From Marvinbryantia sp. (lineage in GTDB: Bacteria > Bacillota > Clostridia > Lachnospirales > Lachnospiraceae): 61,179 bases of DNA. Position 1 is the first letter of the stretch, and every line of letters begins with the position of its first letter. Below are positions 41,586-51,069 of this stretch, piece after piece. The notes under the pieces are model-generated. The model did no database searches. It saw nothing but the letters and a program-made list of their open reading frames with translations, and was not told the DNA's origin. The stretch lies in contig JAEDFS010000008.1 in NCBI GenBank assembly GCA_016297895.1, positions 1 to 61,179 on the forward strand. Reading direction: 5' to 3'. The translations under genes and the position numbers were made by a program.

Positions 41586-43547
41586 TCAGCAGATCTCTGC
41601 TCCTGCCGGCATCTTCTTTTCCGGTACCATAAGCGCAAGTTCTCCATTTTCATCCTCTGCGCAGAGAAGCATTCCCTCTGACAATACTCCTGCCAGCTTC
41701 GCCGGTTTTAAGTTCACCAGAACCATGACCTTTTTTCCCACCATTTCTTCCGGTGAATAATGTGCCCTGATTCCGGAAACGATCTGTTTTACCTGGCTGC
41801 CGATCTTTACCTGGCTGCACAGCAGTTTCCTGGATTTTTTCACGGCCTCGCAGGCAATGATCTCCCCTACCTGGAACTGCATTTTTTCAAAATCCTCAAA
41901 AGTGATCTCTTCTTTCGGTTCGATGTCGATTACCGGTTCTTCCTGCGTTTCTTCAGCAGGTGCTTCCTGCACCTGAGGATGAAGTTCTGCTACTTTTGCC
42001 ATCACTTCATTGAGATCCAGTCTCGCAAACAGAATTTCCGGTTTTTCTGTTACTTTTGTACCGGATACATACAGGCCGTAGTTTTCCATCTCATCCAGAC
42101 TTCTCCTCTGTGCATGTAACTGTGCCAGAACTTTTTCCGCTGTTTCCGGCATGAATGATTCCAGAAGAGTTGCTCCGATGGAAATGCTTTCTACCAGATT
42201 GTAAAGAACCGTAGCCAGACGATCCTGTTTTGTCTCATCCTTTGCCAGTGCCCAGGGCATGGTCTCATCAATATATTTATTGCAGCGTTTGAATAAGGTA
42301 AAGATCTCACTGATGGCATCTGCCACACGGAGCTTTTCCATCTTCTCTGTCACATTCTTCGGGGTCTGAAGTGCCACTGCTTTCAGTTCCTCATCTACCG
42401 GCTCTGTTACTCCTTTGTCAGCTACCACACCGCCAAAGTATTTATTGCTCATGGAAATGGTTCTGTTGACCAGGTTGCCGAGAGTATTTGCAAGATCAGA
42501 ATTCAGGCGCTCTACCATCAGCTCCCAGGTGATCACTCCGTCATTCTCAAAGGGCATTTCATGAAGAACAAAATAACGGACTGCGTCCACGCCAAAGAAA
42601 TCCACCAGTTCATCTGCATACAGCACATTTCCTTTGGACTTGCTCATCTTGCCGTCTCCCTGCAGAAGCCATGGATGGCCAAATACCTGTTTCGGCAGCG
42701 GAAGATCCAGCGCCATCAGGAAGATCGGCCAGTAAATGGTATGGAAACGAATGATATCTTTTCCGATCAGATGAAGATCTGCCGGCCAGTTTTTCTTAAA
42801 CTGCTCTGTGCTCTCTCCGTCACAGTCATAACCGATTCCGGTGATATAGTTTGTCAGTGCATCCAGCCACACATAGGTCACATGCTTGGGATCAAAGGTT
42901 ACCGGGATTCCCCATTTGAAAGAGGTTCTGGATACGCACAGATCCTGCAGACCCGGCAGCAGGAAGTTATTCATCATCTCATTTTTTCTGGAGACCGGCT
43001 GAATGAACTCCGGATGACTGTTGATGTGATCGATCAGTCTCTGGGCATATTTGCTCATACGGAAGAAATAAGCCTCCTCCTTGGCCGGTTTTACTTCCCG
43101 TCCGCAGTCCGGACATTTGCCGTCTACCAGCTGCGACTCTGTCCAGAAGGATTCACAGGGGGTACAGTAAAGTCCCTCATAGGAACCTTTGTAAATATCT
43201 CCCTGATCATACAGCTTCTTAAAGATCTTCTGAACCTGTTTTTCATGATCCTCATCTGTGGTACGGATGAATTTATCATAGGAGGTATTCACCAGGTCCC
43301 AGATCCGTTTGATCTCTCCCGCTACGTTATCGACATACTCTTTGGGTGTAATACCTGCTTCCTGGGCTTTCAGCTCAATTTTCTGGCCATGCTCGTCTGT
43401 TCCTGTCTGGAAAAATACATCATAGCCCTGTGCCCTTTTGAATCTTGCAATGGCATCTGCCAGAATGATCTCGTAGGTATTGCCGATATGGGGCTTGCCT
43501 GATGTATAGGCAATGGCTGTGGTCATATAGAATTTTTTCTTTTCCAT
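41586..43547 (-). CDS. metG: Methionyl-tRNA synthetase with C-terminal tRNA-binding domain
   Basis: This enzyme charges tRNA-Met. The 653-residue protein has the N-terminal HIGH variant (SGKPHIGNTYEI), zinc-knuckle Cys pairs (CTPCESFWTESQLVDGKCPDCG), the KMSKS loop (GDGKMSKSKGNV) and a C-terminal Trbp111/EMAP-like OB-fold from about residue 550 (FEDFEKMQFQVGEIIACEAVKKSRKLL). The length is standard for Firmicutes. It is controlled by a T-box leader and ends at a hairpin shared with the small RNA. Confidence 0.97.
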   Translation of the reverse strand: MEKKKFYMTTAIAYTSGKPHIGNTYEIILADAIARFKRAQGYDVFFQTGTDEHGQKIELKAQEAGITPKEYVDNVAGEIKRIWDLVNTSYDKFIRTTDEDHEKQVQKIFKKLYDQGDIYKGSYEGLYCTPCESFWTESQLVDGKCPDCGREVKPAKEEAYFFRMSKYAQRLIDHINSHPEFIQPVSRKNEMMNNFLLPGLQDLCVSRTSFKWGIPVTFDPKHVTYVWLDALTNYITGIGYDCDGESTEQFKKNWPADLHLIGKDIIRFHTIYWPIFLMALDLPLPKQVFGHPWLLQGDGKMSKSKGNVLYADELVDFFGVDAVRYFVLHEMPFENDGVITWELMVERLNSDLANTLGNLVNRTISMSNKYFGGVVADKGVTEPVDEELKAVALQTPKNVTEKMEKLRVADAISEIFTLFKRCNKYIDETMPWALAKDETKQDRLATVLYNLVESISIGATLLESFMPETAEKVLAQLHAQRRSLDEMENYGLYVSGTKVTEKPEILFARLDLNEVMAKVAELHPQVQEAPAEETQEEPVIDIEPKEEITFEDFEKMQFQVGEIIACEAVKKSRKLLCSQVKIGSQVKQIVSGIRAHYSPEEMVGKKVMVLVNLKPAKLAGVLSEGMLLCAEDENGELALMVPEKKMPAGAEIC

Positions 43548-43574
43548 TTTTCCTTCCTCGCTTTCTTTTGAAAT

Positions 43575-43866
43575 AAAAAATCCGCCTTCTCTATTTGAGA
43601 AGACGGGTTGCTGCCCGTGTTACCACTTCACTTTATCCGCATCTCACGATACGGACCTCCACAAGTGCATTCACACTTTCCCGCTATAACAGGCGGAACC
43701 TGTCGCAGCCTTACTGCAGCATTTTCACAAATCTGTCTGTTCTGCTGCGGCTCGGTGCACCACTCGGGAGCCATCTTCCGTCTGTCCTGATACATCCCTC
43801 TCAGCCTCCGGGAATTCTCTGTAATATCCGGTGCAGACCTACTCTCTCCGTCACTGCGTTTTCCTG
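43575..43866 (-). promoter_or_regulatory. T-box leader of metG (specifier ATG, Met)
   Basis: On the minus strand the T-box core AAGTGGTAACACGGG lies at about 43613-43627. It is followed by a terminator stem (CCGTCTTCTC / GAGAAGGCGG) and TTTTTT (43575-43606). The specifier ATG at 43772-43774 sits in GGAAG-ATG-GC, the same context as the ATC specifier of the ileS leader. Confidence 0.9.
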
Positions 43867-43872
43867 ATTATT

Positions 43873-43901
43873 AAGCTATCACAGCTTATGGATTCTGTCA
43901 A
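43873..43901 (-). promoter_or_regulatory. Promoter of metG T-box transcript
   Basis: On the minus strand TTGACA (43896-43901), a 17-nt spacer and TAGCTT (43873-43878). Confidence 0.7.
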
Positions 43902-43906
43902 GACGG

Positions 43907-44030
43907 GATCCGCCGGAGGCCGGACTTTCAGCAGGGAATTGACACCCGCTGCTGAAACAAATTTGTTGCCCGCCGCTTAGCGCTCTGCGCGCTTAAAGCG
44001 GGGGACACCCCAGCTGAAAGTTGCAGATAG
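43907..44030. repeat. Palindromic repeat block between metG and the AlbA gene
   Basis: 43907-43930 is one copy of a 24-nt direct repeat (22/24 identical to 45863-45886). 43926-43957 is a hairpin (TTTCAGCA / TGCTGAAA) around the core GCGGGTGTCAATTCCC (minus strand), which matches the 11155-11191 element with a different outer stem. A further imperfect GC-rich hairpin (CCGCTT...AAGCGG) and ACTTTCAGC/GCTGAAAGT pairing close the block. Confidence 0.65.
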
Positions 44031-44040
44031 CTCTTTCAAC

Positions 44041-45714
44041 TCATTTATTCACAATATACCATTTTGCATACCTGTTTGTTCCTTTTGCCATAATTATATT
44101 TTCCCTCTTCATGGCTTGCAACAAATTAGACACTTTTTTCGACTTCTGTTCATCATTCAATACTTCCGGTAAAGCTTTTTCTAAAACTTTCATCAATTCC
44201 TGTTTACTCGCTTCACCCATTGATTCCAATGCCTTAATAATCAACTGTTTGCAAATATCATCATCCAATCCTTTATTTCGCACATATTCTGCCTTCTGTC
44301 CCACAATATCTGCCACTTTAAACGATACAAGAATATTTGGATAACGTCCCTCTACCAAACCTCTTTTCTTCAAATTTTTAAAACTTTCTTTTGAAATCAA
44401 TTCATGTTTCTGTACTTGGTCTAATAAAAATACCGTTCTCATATTTAAATCTGTATCTGCGTACAAAAGTTTCGTATAATTCTTGTCCAGTATTTTTCCA
44501 TAAACCGTGACTTTAACTCTATTTACCGTATTTAAATCATAGGTTGGTAACGGAAAACACTTATCTCTCAGTATCTGATACATCATTGGAATCCCCATTG
44601 AATTTGTATCTATCATATACAGATTTACCATAGCATTACATAAAAATACATTTCTGTAATACGGCGGTTTGTATCCGGGTTCAAGTGCTTGCTCTATTGT
44701 CTCAGGAATAAAGGCACCCTCATTAATAAAAACCAGTTTATCTTCAAATTCCTCTACGTTGATTTTCCCACGCAAACGATAATCTTGATGTGCAATACAG
44801 TTATTAATAATCTCTTTTATCAGCTCCGGCTCATATTGATCCACTTCATCAGGAAATAATGTCTGTTGCCCCGCAATATATCGATACTTTATGTTTCTTA
44901 TTCTAGAGTAGACCTTGTCCACAGCTAAAAGCATCGGCATATCAAAGTGTTCATAGGTCTTTACAGAATTGTCAGCATTATATAAGGTCCAGGTGATTCT
45001 TGGAATAAATCCATCAAAATAATGTGCAGATTCACTATTCCCCAACAAAAGTAATGCGGTTCTGGTTATTTTTCCTTTAATAGTAATTCCCGCCTTATTC
45101 AATACTTCAATATCTGATAACTTACTCAAAACTTCCTGTGCTTTTTTTCTGTCGCTCTGGCGTTTTGAAAATAATTCTCTTGCTCTCGCAACCGCCTCTG
45201 AATCTAAATCATCCATCGAAGCCTCTTCAACAATTTCTTTTGACCAATCCATACCGATTTGGCTTCTGATCAAATCAACCTTGTTCATCGGTAATGGGCA
45301 CACCGATTCATGCTCTCTCGCATAAGCTGCCCCTTGCCATGTTGTTGGTATCCCCCGGATTGCAGGTGGAATCTGAAATGCCACTACACGACATCTTTCC
45401 ATAGTTAATTCATATATTTCCATGAATGTTAATCGTTCATTTGTTCCGTTTACAAATTCCTTTTTTAAATTCTGTAAACTTCCCTGTTTTCTGAATTCAG
45501 TACCAACAAATTTCTTATCATTAGAAATCCCAAATATTAACCAGGCTTCTTGAAAGCCTCGAATATTTGCTTCATTACTAAGTGCTGAAAAGTATTTTCC
45601 AATATCATTAAACGAATAATTGCTTTTTGCCTCTTTAAATTCCACAACTTCATTCTCAAAGTCATCTAGCATTTGTACTATTTTTTCTTTTAACTGGTTA
45701 TCCGTATAAATCAT
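44041..45714 (-). CDS. AlbA-type DNA/RNA-binding and ATPase-domain protein
   Basis: The 557-residue protein has an N-terminal Schlafen AlbA_2-like domain (EVVEFKEAKSNYSFNDIGKYFSALSNEAN, then WLIFGISND and VGTEF). A middle/C-terminal HATPase_c_4-like segment contains EIINNCIAHQDYRLRGKI and VFINEGAF, followed by a C-terminal winged-helix-like part. Such proteins are annotated as transcriptional regulators with an ATPase domain, and some are suspected in phage defence or stress; no function is proven for this one. AGGGTGG precedes the ATG. The gene is clearly more AT-rich than its neighbours, stands alone, and is flanked by 24-nt direct repeats, which suggests horizontal gain. Confidence 0.87.
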   Translation of the reverse strand: MIYTDNQLKEKIVQMLDDFENEVVEFKEAKSNYSFNDIGKYFSALSNEANIRGFQEAWLIFGISNDKKFVGTEFRKQGSLQNLKKEFVNGTNERLTFMEIYELTMERCRVVAFQIPPAIRGIPTTWQGAAYAREHESVCPLPMNKVDLIRSQIGMDWSKEIVEEASMDDLDSEAVARARELFSKRQSDRKKAQEVLSKLSDIEVLNKAGITIKGKITRTALLLLGNSESAHYFDGFIPRITWTLYNADNSVKTYEHFDMPMLLAVDKVYSRIRNIKYRYIAGQQTLFPDEVDQYEPELIKEIINNCIAHQDYRLRGKINVEEFEDKLVFINEGAFIPETIEQALEPGYKPPYYRNVFLCNAMVNLYMIDTNSMGIPMMYQILRDKCFPLPTYDLNTVNRVKVTVYGKILDKNYTKLLYADTDLNMRTVFLLDQVQKHELISKESFKNLKKRGLVEGRYPNILVSFKVADIVGQKAEYVRNKGLDDDICKQLIIKALESMGEASKQELMKVLEKALPEVLNDEQKSKKVSNLLQAMKRENIIMAKGTNRYAKWYIVNK

Positions 45715-45735
45715 ACTTTTCCACCCTTCAAAGTC

Positions 45736-45770
45736 TTCTATGACTAAATTCTATGACTATTCTATGACTT
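45736..45770. repeat. Three tandem TTCTATGACT iterons upstream of the AlbA gene
   Basis: TTCTATGACT occurs at 45736, 45749 and 45760, just upstream of the AlbA gene start. A fourth copy, TCTATGACTAAA, lies at 45911-45922 inside the end of the mannosidase gene. The array could be an autoregulatory operator or a target-site feature. Confidence 0.55.
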
Positions 45771-45862
45771 TTTAGAACTAATTTCAACTGATTCAAGTAC
45801 GCTACCGGCATACTTGCTGCGAGGCATGCGCTCCCAAGGAGCTTTCATCTGTGCGTCTCTGC

Positions 45863-45886
45863 GATCCGCAGGAGGCCGGGCTTTCA
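45863..45886. repeat. 24-nt direct repeat, right copy
   Basis: The segment GATCCGCAGGAGGCCGGG plus CTTTCA matches 43907-43930 at 22 of 24 positions in the same orientation. The two copies bracket the AlbA gene. This copy overlaps the last codon of the GH125 gene. Confidence 0.75.
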
Positions 45887-47221
45887 CTCTGTTAATGGCA
45901 GCAGCACACCTCTATGACTAAAAAATCCCTCTTCCTTCAGCCTCAAAAGCAGTTCCGCAAAAAGGCTGTTGGCCCAGGCAAACCATGACCTGGTATAATT
46001 TCTGCTGTCATTCTTATCGAAGCTTTCATGCATAAAATTGGTGTCTGCATGGGTTTTGGCAAGGTATTCCAGACACGTTCCAATCTCTTCGGAATCTGTG
46101 GAAGTCAGCGCCTGCATAATGATCCCAATGTGCCAGATATACTGATCCGGCGTATGAGGGCTGCCTATGCCCTTTGCTTCCTTCCCCGCAAAATAATAGG
46201 GATTTTCTTCTGACAGGATAAACCTTCTTGTATTCTGATACCGTTCATCATTGCGTGTACAATAGTCAAGATAGGGCAGTGCCAGAAGACTTGGGGAATT
46301 AGCATCATCCATACAGAGATGATGACCCAACCCGTCTGTCTCATACGCATACATTTCCCCGTATACCGGATGACGGACCACCGCATACTCTTCTATTCCC
46401 TGCCGGATCTCTTCCCGGAGTTTTTTCGCTTCCTCAGCCAGCTTTTGAATAACTGTTCCGTTTTCTTCTCCCGAAAACAATTCCGGATGTCCGAGAATCT
46501 CTTCCAGATAACCCATTGCCACCACCGCCATCATATTGGATGGAATCAGATAACCATAAGTACAGCTGTCATCCGACGGCCGAAATCCCGACCAGGACAT
46601 TCCGGTATATCCTACAGGCGTTCCCCTGCCTTCGCAGGGAAGTGTATCCGTAGGCCGTGCCCCAGGACGCTGAAAGGAATAACAGGAATTATCATGGTGC
46701 TGTTCCTTTCGAATCACTCCCAGTATCTCCCGGATCATAGTCAGAAATTCTCCATCAAAAATATCCGTTTCTTCCGTCTCTTTCCAATACCGATAAACAA
46801 GATAGATCGGTGCACACAGCGAATCCAGCTCATATTTTCTTTCCCAGACCCAGTCATTTAATTTCGTCAGATCCTGCCACCCCTGTTTCCCCGGTGTTTC
46901 ATTAAATGCATTGGCATAGGGATCTGTAAGGACCTGACTGATCTGCTTCCTGATCACTCCTTTGAGAATCCTGCGCAGCTCTTCATCTTCTTTCACAAAT
47001 CTGATATAATGCATCACCTGTGCAGAGGAATCTCTCAGCCACATTGCTTCGATATCCCCTGTGATCACAAAACAGGTTCCGTCCGTCTGTTCCTTCACAG
47101 TCGTCTCGATGGTATTCAGAAAACACTGCTTTGCAAGAGGTGCCAGTGCCGGGCAGTGTTCCTGATAATAAATTTCCAGCTCATCTGCTTTTTCCAGTAA
47201 TATATTCGGTATCCGATTCAT
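45884..47221 (-). CDS. GH125 exo-alpha-1,6-mannosidase
   Basis: This 445-residue protein is a glycoside hydrolase family 125 enzyme (DUF1237), which removes alpha-1,6-linked mannose. Signature blocks are FVITGDIEAMWLRDSSAQVMHYI near residue 52, FNETPGKQGW, WSGFRPSDDSC, and LCMDDANSPSLLALPYL; acidic residues in these blocks form the active site in known members. No signal peptide is present, so it acts in the cytoplasm on imported oligosaccharides. The last ten or so residues (SHRGVLLPLTE) overlap the repeat DNA and may not be original. Confidence 0.92.
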   Translation of the reverse strand: MNRIPNILLEKADELEIYYQEHCPALAPLAKQCFLNTIETTVKEQTDGTCFVITGDIEAMWLRDSSAQVMHYIRFVKEDEELRRILKGVIRKQISQVLTDPYANAFNETPGKQGWQDLTKLNDWVWERKYELDSLCAPIYLVYRYWKETEETDIFDGEFLTMIREILGVIRKEQHHDNSCYSFQRPGARPTDTLPCEGRGTPVGYTGMSWSGFRPSDDSCTYGYLIPSNMMAVVAMGYLEEILGHPELFSGEENGTVIQKLAEEAKKLREEIRQGIEEYAVVRHPVYGEMYAYETDGLGHHLCMDDANSPSLLALPYLDYCTRNDERYQNTRRFILSEENPYYFAGKEAKGIGSPHTPDQYIWHIGIIMQALTSTDSEEIGTCLEYLAKTHADTNFMHESFDKNDSRNYTRSWFAWANSLFAELLLRLKEEGFFSHRGVLLPLTE

Positions 47222-47254
47222 CCGTTGTCTCTGCCTTTCCTTTTCGTTACCTGT

Positions 47255-47283
47255 ACCTTATCACACTCAATTTTTGCTGTCAA
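47255..47283 (-). promoter_or_regulatory. Promoter of the GH125 gene
   Basis: On the minus strand TTGACA (47278-47283), a 17-nt spacer and TAAGGT (47255-47260), 34 nt before the start codon. Confidence 0.65.
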
Positions 47284-47295
47284 ACCACTCTCTGC

Positions 47296-47324
47296 TTGTC
47301 TACCGGCACAAAATGCAGTACTAT
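47296..47324 (+). promoter_or_regulatory. Promoter of the dipeptidase gene
   Basis: TTGTCT (47296-47301), a 17-nt spacer and TACTAT (47319-47324). A GTTGGA/TCCAAC hairpin lies in the leader. Confidence 0.45.
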
Positions 47325-47380
47325 AAGAAAATAGAAAATGTTGGAGTAAATATTTCCAACTAAGATTACAGGAGGCTCCT

Positions 47381-48436
47381 ATGAACGTCATCGACATGCA
47401 CTGCGACACGATCGCACGATTATATTCAGAAAACCGCTCCGCTTCTCTGCGGCGCAGTTCTTTTCATATTGATCTGGAGAAACTTCAGAAAGGCGGTTAT
47501 CTCCTTCAGAATTTTGCACTGTTTGTAGATCAAAAAGAAACTGAAAACCCATTGGAAACAGCCCTTGCCATGACAGACCTCTACTATCGGGAGCTTGAAA
47601 AGAATAAAGACCTGGTCGCTCCCGTTCTCTATCTGGAAGACCTGGAGGAAAACCGGAAATTGGGAAAACTCAGTTCTCTTCTCACTCTGGAAGAGGGCGA
47701 GATCTTAAAAGGAAGCCTTGCCAATCTTCGCATCTTTTACCGGCTGGGAGTACGCATGATCGCCCTTACCTGGAATTATGACAATCAGATCGGCTCACCC
47801 AACCTGCAGTTCGATGAGCAGGGAGAGCCCCTCTTTTCCGTCCGCAGTCAGCGGGGACTCACCGAATGCGGCATTGAACTGATCCGGGAAATGGAACGCC
47901 TCGGCATCCTCATTGATGTCTCCCATCTATCCGACGGCGGCTTTTATGATGTGTTAAAATACACCTCCGCTCCCTTTGTGGCAAGCCATTCCAATGCGGC
48001 TTCCGTCTGCAATGTCAGCCGCAATCTCACCGATGACATGATCCGTGCACTGGCTGAACGGGGCGGTGTCATGGGCCTTAATTTCTGCACCGATTTTCTC
48101 AGAGAGCCCACCTGCGAAATACATACTTCCATGCCCGTCAGCACGATCTCTCAGATGGTGCAGCATCTCAAATACATTTCCAATGTAGGCGGAATCGAAG
48201 TCTGTGCCCTTGGCAGCGATTTCGACGGAATCTCCAACGGCGTGGAATTTACCGACGCTTCCGGCATCCAGGCACTGGCTGATGCACTTTCCAGGAATGG
48301 TTTCTCCTCATCGGATATCGAGAAGATTTTCTATAAAAATGTCCTGCGGCTGTATCAGGATGTCCTGCCCAGACGAAATTCCGACGGCATTTTACAGAAA
48401 AGGCGACAACCAGACACTGCCGGTCATCGCCAATAA
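47381..48436 (+). CDS. Membrane dipeptidase (peptidase M19)
   Basis: This zinc dipeptidase of the renal dipeptidase family (351 residues) has the N-terminal IDMHCDTIARL metal motif, MIALTWNYDNQIG, LIDVSHLSDGGFYDV, ASHSNAASVC and LGSDFDGIS blocks in the expected order. No signal peptide is evident, so it is likely cytoplasmic and acts on imported dipeptides. AGGAGG precedes the ATG. The family usually ends soon after NVLRLYQDVL, so the basic 20-residue tail is atypical. It converges on the malR gene with no clear terminator between. Confidence 0.93.
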   Translation: MNVIDMHCDTIARLYSENRSASLRRSSFHIDLEKLQKGGYLLQNFALFVDQKETENPLETALAMTDLYYRELEKNKDLVAPVLYLEDLEENRKLGKLSSLLTLEEGEILKGSLANLRIFYRLGVRMIALTWNYDNQIGSPNLQFDEQGEPLFSVRSQRGLTECGIELIREMERLGILIDVSHLSDGGFYDVLKYTSAPFVASHSNAASVCNVSRNLTDDMIRALAERGGVMGLNFCTDFLREPTCEIHTSMPVSTISQMVQHLKYISNVGGIEVCALGSDFDGISNGVEFTDASGIQALADALSRNGFSSSDIEKIFYKNVLRLYQDVLPRRNSDGILQKRRQPDTAGHRQ

Positions 48437-48460
48437 TCAAAGCTTCCTCTAAATCGTAAT

Positions 48461-49492
48461 TTATGATATGTCCCTCACGGACTGTGCTTCCACCAGTTCA
48501 CCCTCGAATACCACATGCTGATTCTTGCTTTTCTTTCGAATCAGATCGAATAATGTGCGAATGGTGGCCTGGGCCATCTCCTCCATCGGCTGCCGCAGAG
48601 TGGTGATCGCCGGATTATAAAACTGGGCGATATCCAGTCCGTCAAACCCGATGATGGAATAATCCTCCGGCACCCGTTTCCCCGCATCAAAAATTGCCTT
48701 GCATGCGCCCACTGCCATTCTGTCCGAAATGGCATAAATGGCAGTAAAGGGTTCCCCGGACTCCAAAAGCTCTTTCGTGATCGCATATCCGTTTTCCATC
48801 GTATAGGTACAGATATCTTCTTTCATATACCGGATCAGCCCGGGGTTCACAGGGATCCCATGTTTTTCCAATGCCTGACAGTATCCCTGAAGCCGCAGCT
48901 TGCCGATACTCTCATCATCCTCTGTAGAGGTGAGAATTGCGATCTTCCGGTGTCCCTTTTTAACCAGGTAATCCACCACTTTAATGCTTTCCTTCACATC
49001 ATCCACAGAAACGGATGCATATTTTTTCTTATCCGCATCTTCCAGAAGCCCAATGGTACTCAGGACAAAGGGCACCGAGATCTTCTTCAGTTTATCTTCT
49101 GAATGGGAAAAAAATCCACCAAGAAACACAATTCCCCGAAGCCGCTTCTCTTTTTCCAGTTCAATGGCCACATTTACCTCGTCCTGCCGGTCATCTACAT
49201 GCTGAAGCACCAGAGAATATTTTTCCCGCTGGATCTCTTCTTCCATAATACTGATCATCCGGTTAAACAGTGGATTTCCGATACCTTTTACCAGCACCGC
49301 AAGGGTTCTGGCATCTGTCCGCTTCAGATTCCTGGCACTGTTGTTCGGCACATAATTATGCGTTTCAATGGTTGCCATGATCATATCCTTGGTTTCCTGA
49401 TTAATATCCGGATGATTATTGATGGCACGGGAAACCGTACTCACTCCCACTCCGCACATCCGTGCGATATCTTTTATGGTTACGCTTTCCAT
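48461..49492 (-). CDS. LacI-family regulator of the maltodextrin operon
   Basis: This 343-residue regulator has an N-terminal helix-turn-helix (TIKDIARMCGVGVSTVSRAINNHPDIN) and a sugar-binding-type effector domain (FGLD-like IIGFDGLDIAQFYNPAITTLRQPMEEM). GAGGAGG precedes the ATG. It is the last gene after malE-malF-malG-malQ, 51 nt downstream of malQ, so it most likely binds the AACGTT-centred operators at 54220-54243 and releases them with maltose or maltodextrin. Confidence 0.9.
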   Translation of the reverse strand: MESVTIKDIARMCGVGVSTVSRAINNHPDINQETKDMIMATIETHNYVPNNSARNLKRTDARTLAVLVKGIGNPLFNRMISIMEEEIQREKYSLVLQHVDDRQDEVNVAIELEKEKRLRGIVFLGGFFSHSEDKLKKISVPFVLSTIGLLEDADKKKYASVSVDDVKESIKVVDYLVKKGHRKIAILTSTEDDESIGKLRLQGYCQALEKHGIPVNPGLIRYMKEDICTYTMENGYAITKELLESGEPFTAIYAISDRMAVGACKAIFDAGKRVPEDYSIIGFDGLDIAQFYNPAITTLRQPMEEMAQATIRTLFDLIRKKSKNQHVVFEGELVEAQSVRDIS

Positions 49493-49543
49493 TCCCGTGC
49501 CTCCTCTCCATAGTTATTCTCCTGATTTTTTCTGTCCTATACT

Positions 49544-51034
49544 TTAACACCTGCCGTACACTTCTGTCAATTCTTTTATCTTTTTCTCCAGTTCTTCCGT
49601 GAGAGCATCCTCTTTCATTCTCCAGACCCAGTTCCCGCCCAGAGAAGAAGGGGTATTGATCCTTGCCGAATCATCCAGTCCAAGATAATCCTGAATGGGA
49701 ATAATTGCTGTATCCGCCACACTGCCAAGAACGGTCCTGATCATTTTCCAGTGGATCTGCTTTTCATCCTCTTTAGACAGATCCAGATACTTCACTGCCA
49801 TCTGATAATCCACAGGCGGCAGGCTCTTAAACCATCCAACGACCGTCTGATTATCATGGGTTCCTGTATATGCCACACAATTCTGTGTATAGGTATACGG
49901 AAGATAATTGCTCTCCTCCCTGGAATCAAAGCCAAATTCCAGAACTTTCATTCCGGGATATCCGGTATCTTTTACCAGCCTGATCACCGTATCGGTCAGG
50001 AATCCCAGATCTTCTGCAATGATTTTTACCTCACCCAGCTTTTCCTTCAGGGCATGGAACAGATCCAGTCCCGGGCCTTTGACCCAGTGTCCGCCGGCAG
50101 CCGTATCCTGACCGTAGGGAATCGAAAAATATTCATCAAATCCCCGGAAATGATCGACCCGGATCACATCATACAGCTTCAGGCAGCGGCGGATCCTTCG
50201 GATCCACCATTCATAACCTGTTTCTTTATGATAATCCCAGCGATAGAGAGGATTTCCCCATACCTGACCGATAGCAGAAAATCCATCCGGCGGGCAGCCT
50301 GCCACTCCGGTAGGGATTCCGTTTTCATCAAACTGAAACAGCTCCGGATCGGCCCAGGTATCTGCACTGTCAAATGCCACATAGATCGGAATATCTCCAA
50401 TGATCTCCACTCCTGCGTCATTGGCATACTTTTTCAGCTCATACCACTGTTTCTGGAAATAAAACTGCTGGAAACGGTAAAACTCCATTTCTTCCTTCAG
50501 CAATTCCTTGTATTTATTAATGGCCTGCGGCTTTCTCAGACGGATTTCCTCTTCCCACTCATTCCAGCTTTTTCCTTCAAAGTGGTTTTTCACTGCCATA
50601 TACAGACAGTAATTATCCAGCCATTCTCTGTTTTCTTCCAGAAATTCCCCGTATTCCTTCTGATCCCTGAAGCTGCTTCTCTCATAAGCTTTTTTAAGAA
50701 CCGGAAAACGGGTCTGATACAGCAGCTCATAATCGATCGTATCTTCTTTTCCCTCTGTCGTTCTTTCGCATTCTCTGCACTCTTCCTCTGTCAGAAGCCC
50801 TTCCTCTGCCAGCCGGTCAAGATCGATAAAATACGGATTTCCTGCAAATGTGGAAAATGACTGATAAGGAGAATCCCCATATCCGGTAGGTCCCAGCGGA
50901 AGAATCTGCCAGTATTTCTGTCCTGCTCTCTGCAAAAAATCAACGAAGTCATAAGCGCATTTTGACAGAGTCCCGATCCCGTAGGGGGACGGCAGACTTG
51001 CTATCGGTAATAATATGCCGCTTGCTCTTTTCAT
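49544..51034 (-). CDS. malQ: 4-alpha-glucanotransferase
   Basis: This GH77 amylomaltase transfers maltodextrin chains in the cytoplasm. The 496-residue protein shows SIASLPSPYGIGTLG-like SLPSPYGIGTLSKCAYDFVDFL, GDIPIYVAFDSADTWA, VIRVDHFRGFDEYFSIP (nucleophile Asp), IIAEDLGFLT (acid/base Glu) and YTGTHDNQTVVGW (Asp). I placed the start at 51034, because AGGAGG is 5 nt upstream; the earlier GTG overlaps it. It follows malG and precedes the regulator in one operon. Confidence 0.96.
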   Translation of the reverse strand: MKRASGILLPIASLPSPYGIGTLSKCAYDFVDFLQRAGQKYWQILPLGPTGYGDSPYQSFSTFAGNPYFIDLDRLAEEGLLTEEECRECERTTEGKEDTIDYELLYQTRFPVLKKAYERSSFRDQKEYGEFLEENREWLDNYCLYMAVKNHFEGKSWNEWEEEIRLRKPQAINKYKELLKEEMEFYRFQQFYFQKQWYELKKYANDAGVEIIGDIPIYVAFDSADTWADPELFQFDENGIPTGVAGCPPDGFSAIGQVWGNPLYRWDYHKETGYEWWIRRIRRCLKLYDVIRVDHFRGFDEYFSIPYGQDTAAGGHWVKGPGLDLFHALKEKLGEVKIIAEDLGFLTDTVIRLVKDTGYPGMKVLEFGFDSREESNYLPYTYTQNCVAYTGTHDNQTVVGWFKSLPPVDYQMAVKYLDLSKEDEKQIHWKMIRTVLGSVADTAIIPIQDYLGLDDSARINTPSSLGGNWVWRMKEDALTEELEKKIKELTEVYGRC

Positions 51035-51069
51035 AGGCACCTCCTGTTTCTCTTACCGTTTCTGAATCT

